Source: JBJXGV01 sp046160485
Lineage (GTDB): Bacteria; Orphanbacterota; Orphanbacteria; JBJXGV01
Length of the DNA: 64,000 bases
Reading direction: 5' to 3'
Assembly (NCBI GenBank): GCA_046160485.1
Contig: JBJXGV010000028.1
Span: 248,001 to 312,000 of the forward strand
Shown here piece by piece: positions 61,399 through 64,000 of the stretch. The position numbers and the translations under genes are program-made. The notes below the pieces were generated by a model. The model did not search any database, was not told the origin of the DNA, and saw nothing but the letters and a program-made list of their open reading frames with translations. Every line of letters begins with the position of its first letter. Positions within the stretch are counted from its first letter, which is position 1.

Positions 61399-63204
61399 TC
61401 AGGGGTTGGCGAGTTCGAACTCCCGCAGCCACACACCAGACTGGCGGCTCTGCGCGCGGAACTCGCGCGCAATGGCGGCGAGGCGCGAGCTGGAGCGCGT
61501 ATCGCCATTGTCGCGGCTCGGCGTCATGCCGGCGATGCCTCGCAAGCCTTCGAGCGCCGAGGGGTCGAGTGCGGCGTATGCGAGCACGGCGCCGGCCTCG
61601 GCGGAAGGAATGCTCGCGAGCTGCTGCTCGAGCGGAGCAAGCGGCTCGCGCGAGGAAATCACGAGAATCGTTTCGCGTCCGCCCGAGGTCGTGACCTGCC
61701 AGTCGTGCGGCGCGCCATTGAGAAGTCCCGGCAGCCGGTGTCGTTTGCCGGGCGGCAACGGATTCACAAGATCGAGCCCCGCGACCGGAAACAGAACGAA
61801 GAGATTTCCCTCGAGATCCTCGTCGAGAACGTAGACGTGCATCGGCGCGTTTCCCTCGATCTCGAGGAAGAGTTGATCGCCCGGCGCGACGGCGCCGCCC
61901 GTCGCAAGCGGCGCGGCGCCGTGCTCGCCGGCGCGGTAGAGAGAGGCGTCGACATCGAGGAGCGCAGCGCGATTCGCGGGCGCGCCGGCGAGCGGCGGCG
62001 CGAGCGACCGCGCGCGACCCGACACGGCGCGCTGATTCGCCGCGAGCGCGACGACGGCGAGTGCGATCGCCGCGGCAAGAGCGATCGCGGCGCGCCGGCG
62101 CGGTCGTGGCTGCGTTGGGCGAGCAAGCGGCATCCGTGCGTCCGCGGTCGTGAGCGTCGCCGATCGCGCCGGTTGCGCCGCCAGCCCACTGGAATGAAGG
62201 GCTGCGGCGAGAGCCGCCTCCATCTCGCCGGCGCTCGCGAAGCGCTCGCGCGGGTCGCGTGCCAGCGCGCGTTCCACGACGCGAACGAACGCCGACGGCA
62301 GATCCGAGCGTACGTCGCGCAGCGGCACGCGCTCGCCGCGAGCATGGCGTTCGACGAGTTCGTCGATCGTCCCCGCGGGTACCGGGTATCGCCCGCTCAC
62401 GAGACGGTAGAGCAGAACTCCCAGCGCGTAGAGATCGACAGCCGGCGTCGCCGCTTCGCCGAGGAGCGCCTCCGGCGAAAGCGAGAGCGGCGTGCCGGTC
62501 ACGAATGGCGCATCGCCGGGCGCTCCCGCACGCAGCGTGTCGCGTCCCGACCCGAAATCAAGAAGGATGATCGCGCCACCTTCCTCGCGCATGACGTTCG
62601 TCGCCTTCACATCGCCATGGACGAGGCCGGCCCCGTGCACCGCGGCGAGCGCGCGGCAGAGGTCGAGCCCGACGAGCGCGGCCTCCTCGGAACCGAGCGG
62701 GCCGTCGCTCTCGAGCCGTTGCTCGAGCGTCCGCCCGCGCACCAAATCGCACCAGAGTCCGACGACGCCGTCCTGAACGTCCGCGCCGTGAACGCGCACG
62801 ACATTCGGGTGGCGCACGCGCGCAAGCCGCCGCGCTTCGTCGAGGTATCGCCGCGTGGCGCTCGCGTCGGCGTCGCGGTCGCGCGGGGCGCCCGTCGCGC
62901 CGCGAAGATTGCGCAGCTTCAGCGCGACTTCGCGGTCGAGCACCGTGTCGAGCGCGCGATAGACCGTCCCGTAACTCCCCTCTCCGATCTTTTCCACCGC
63001 GCGCAGATGGCCCCACACGAGAAGCGGCACGACCTGCGTGGTTTCCGCCGTGGCGCGGTGCGCGGCAGCGATGCGTGCGATGACTTGCAAACTTCCGAGA
63101 CGCGAGGCCATCTCGGGCGAAGCCCCTTCCTCTTCGCGCCAATCGACCGGCGTCGCGTCTGCGACAGACTCCGCGATGCGATCGAGCTGTTTTTCGCTGC
63201 TCAC
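61399..63204 (-). CDS. Transmembrane Ser/Thr protein kinase with DUF4384-like tail
   Basis: 601 residues. Kinase domain (about 65-330): IGEGSYGTVYRA, EVALKL with the ATP-binding Lys, HGDVKATNV (catalytic loop with Gly in place of Arg of HRD), LDFGSG (DFG), and SPEALLG. A transmembrane helix follows (AAIALAAAIALAVVALAA). The extracytoplasmic part (about 410-520) is DUF4384-like: GDQLFLEIEGNAPMHVYVLDEDLEGNLFVLFP, PLPPGKRHRLPG. So the protein senses outside and signals inside. GTG 63204 has GGAGGT upstream by eight bases. It lies alone. Confidence 0.88.
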   Translation of the reverse strand: MSSEKQLDRIAESVADATPVDWREEEGASPEMASRLGSLQVIARIAAAHRATAETTQVVPLLVWGHLRAVEKIGEGSYGTVYRALDTVLDREVALKLRNLRGATGAPRDRDADASATRRYLDEARRLARVRHPNVVRVHGADVQDGVVGLWCDLVRGRTLEQRLESDGPLGSEEAALVGLDLCRALAAVHGAGLVHGDVKATNVMREEGGAIILLDFGSGRDTLRAGAPGDAPFVTGTPLSLSPEALLGEAATPAVDLYALGVLLYRLVSGRYPVPAGTIDELVERHARGERVPLRDVRSDLPSAFVRVVERALARDPRERFASAGEMEAALAAALHSSGLAAQPARSATLTTADARMPLARPTQPRPRRRAAIALAAAIALAVVALAANQRAVSGRARSLAPPLAGAPANRAALLDVDASLYRAGEHGAAPLATGGAVAPGDQLFLEIEGNAPMHVYVLDEDLEGNLFVLFPVAGLDLVNPLPPGKRHRLPGLLNGAPHDWQVTTSGGRETILVISSREPLAPLEQQLASIPSAEAGAVLAYAALDPSALEGLRGIAGMTPSRDNGDTRSSSRLAAIAREFRAQSRQSGVWLREFELANP

Positions 63205-63516
63205 CCTTCGTCACCTCCGCTGAACAGTTTCCGTGCCCCCAGACTCGTCGATTGTATAACGCGCGCCGAACGAGCTTCCGCACAACTTTCCTCGCCGTGA
63301 ATCGAGAACGCGATGTGCGATTCCGCACCGAGGCGGCGTTTCTCTCATCGAAGAACGGCGCGCCGCGTCGCGGTGCGTCAGAATCGCGCGGGCCGGTGCC
63401 GCGAACGGAGTCCGTGAACCCGTGGGGGCGTTCCGGCTTCGCCGCGCACCGGCTTCGTTGCGTTCGCGCGGCAGGATTCGCGCAACGCGCCGTCGCGTCG
63501 CTCGCGCGAACCCGCC
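63205..63516. other. Intergenic region between ComEC-like and kinase genes
   Basis: 312 bases without a gene I can support. The minus-strand kinase promoter should be here; TTATACAAT (63259-63251) is a good -10-like element, but no fitting -35 box is seen. Open frames crossing it on the plus strand are basic, Arg-rich and look non-coding. Confidence 0.4.
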
Positions 63517-64000
63517 TTAGTGAGCGCGCGAGACCGCGGAAGCTGACGATGCGCGGGCCAGTGCGCCCGCCGCGCGAGGGACGCCATCCCACGAGTACAC
63601 AAGGTGTGCCGGCTCGACGCCGTCGAGGTGCGGGCGAACGAGAACTCGCACGCCGTCCGTCTCGATCGTGACGGCGCCGTCGCGATCCGTGCGGTAGACC
63701 ATCGCGCCGGCGCGCGACAGGCGTGCGAGCGTCTCCTCGTGCGGATGCCGGTAGCGATTCCGCACGCCCGCGGAGATGATCGCGACCGGCGGCCGGAGCG
63801 CGGAGAGCATGCGCTCGGGCGAGGAGCCTCGGCTGCCGTGATGCGCGACCTTTAGGATCGCGCCGCGCGGCACGTCGAGCGTCATCTCTTCGGCTGCCGC
63901 CAGATCCCCCGTCAGCAGCACGTGAACGCGCCCGAGCGAAACATCGAGCGCGACTGAGCGGTCGTTGCCGTTCGCGTCCGGTTCGGAAACGGGACTCTCC
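63517..64000 (-). CDS. ComEC/Rec2-like metallo-beta-lactamase domain, 3' end only
   Basis: The frame enters from beyond 64000 and ends at TAA 63517-63519, so only the last 160 codons are seen. They match the C-terminal MBL-fold domain of ComEC-type DNA uptake proteins: NDRSVALDVSLGRVHVLLTGDLAAAEE, then ILKVAHHGSRGSSPERMLSALRPPVAIISAG with the HHGS motif, YRHPHEETLARL and YRTDRDGAVTIETDG. Since the competence and hydrophobic domains are outside the window, a stand-alone MBL protein of the same family is possible. Confidence 0.85.
   Translation of the reverse strand, partial: ESPVSEPDANGNDRSVALDVSLGRVHVLLTGDLAAAEEMTLDVPRGAILKVAHHGSRGSSPERMLSALRPPVAIISAGVRNRYRHPHEETLARLSRAGAMVYRTDRDGAVTIETDGVRVLVRPHLDGVEPAHLVYSWDGVPRAAGALARASSASAVSRAH

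Overview
The window is GC-rich, densely packed bacterial DNA, most of it transcribed from the minus strand. It encodes a diderm, flagellated organism: P-ring (FlgI) and L-ring (FlgH) proteins are both present. A large exported protein ends in a FlgD-Ig-like sorting-type domain, a trait of FCB-related and candidate lineages such as Eisenbacteria and Krumholzibacteriota. Lineage placement is inference only; no rRNA or tRNA gene was seen.

Layout. 1-10204 (minus): one flagellar operon flgF-flgG-flgA-flgH-flgI-flgJ-flgN-flgK-flgL-fliW-csrA, then a glycosyltransferase cut by the window edge; a near-consensus sigma-54 promoter precedes flgF. 10319-11668: a PilZ protein and a hydroxyacid dehydrogenase. 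11762-16414: the conserved prkA-DUF444-spoVR stress module. 16700-21314 (plus): phosphofructokinase and the exported beta-propeller/beta-helix protein. 21441-22484: a Tyr-rich, Ser/Arg-rich exported protein. 22559-27146: a leucine-degradation-type acyl-CoA carboxylase (split BC and BCCP) with HMG-CoA lyase. 27291-28015: a small exported protein and a bacterial histone. 28116-32150: a NatAB-like ABC exporter with one permease fused to a CPBP protease. 32336-37145: ABC-F ATPase, rRNA methyltransferase, MATE exporter. 37221-42237: a carbamoyltransferase module (SxtJ-like, carbamoyltransferase, DUF5989-like, lipoprotein, divergent SGNH protein). 42241-42876: a stand-alone ribosomal L3 gene with its own promoter and terminator. 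42964-46728: a two-component system with a sigma-54 promoter. 46888-47160: a cysteine-rich miniprotein. 47216-50167: a TPR-GAF-AAA+ regulator. 50237-55011: methyltransferase with a coupled miniprotein, CutA, PurM, HD-GYP and an unknown protein. 55119-61281: PfkB kinase, ArgRS, RsfS, and an ApbE/NusG-II/Gx-transporter/polyprenyl synthase group. 61399-64000: a transmembrane Ser/Thr kinase and the end of a ComEC-like protein.

How it works together. Motility, c-di-GMP (PilZ, HD-GYP), CsrA/FliW and sigma-54 activators suggest a regulated motile-to-sessile lifestyle. Many genes are translationally coupled by 4-base overlaps (ATGA, GTGA, TTGA). The parts that standard annotation explains least are the carbamoyltransferase module, the histone, the Cys-rich and single-span miniproteins, the Tyr-rich protein, and the isolated L3 gene with a palindrome inside its promoter.
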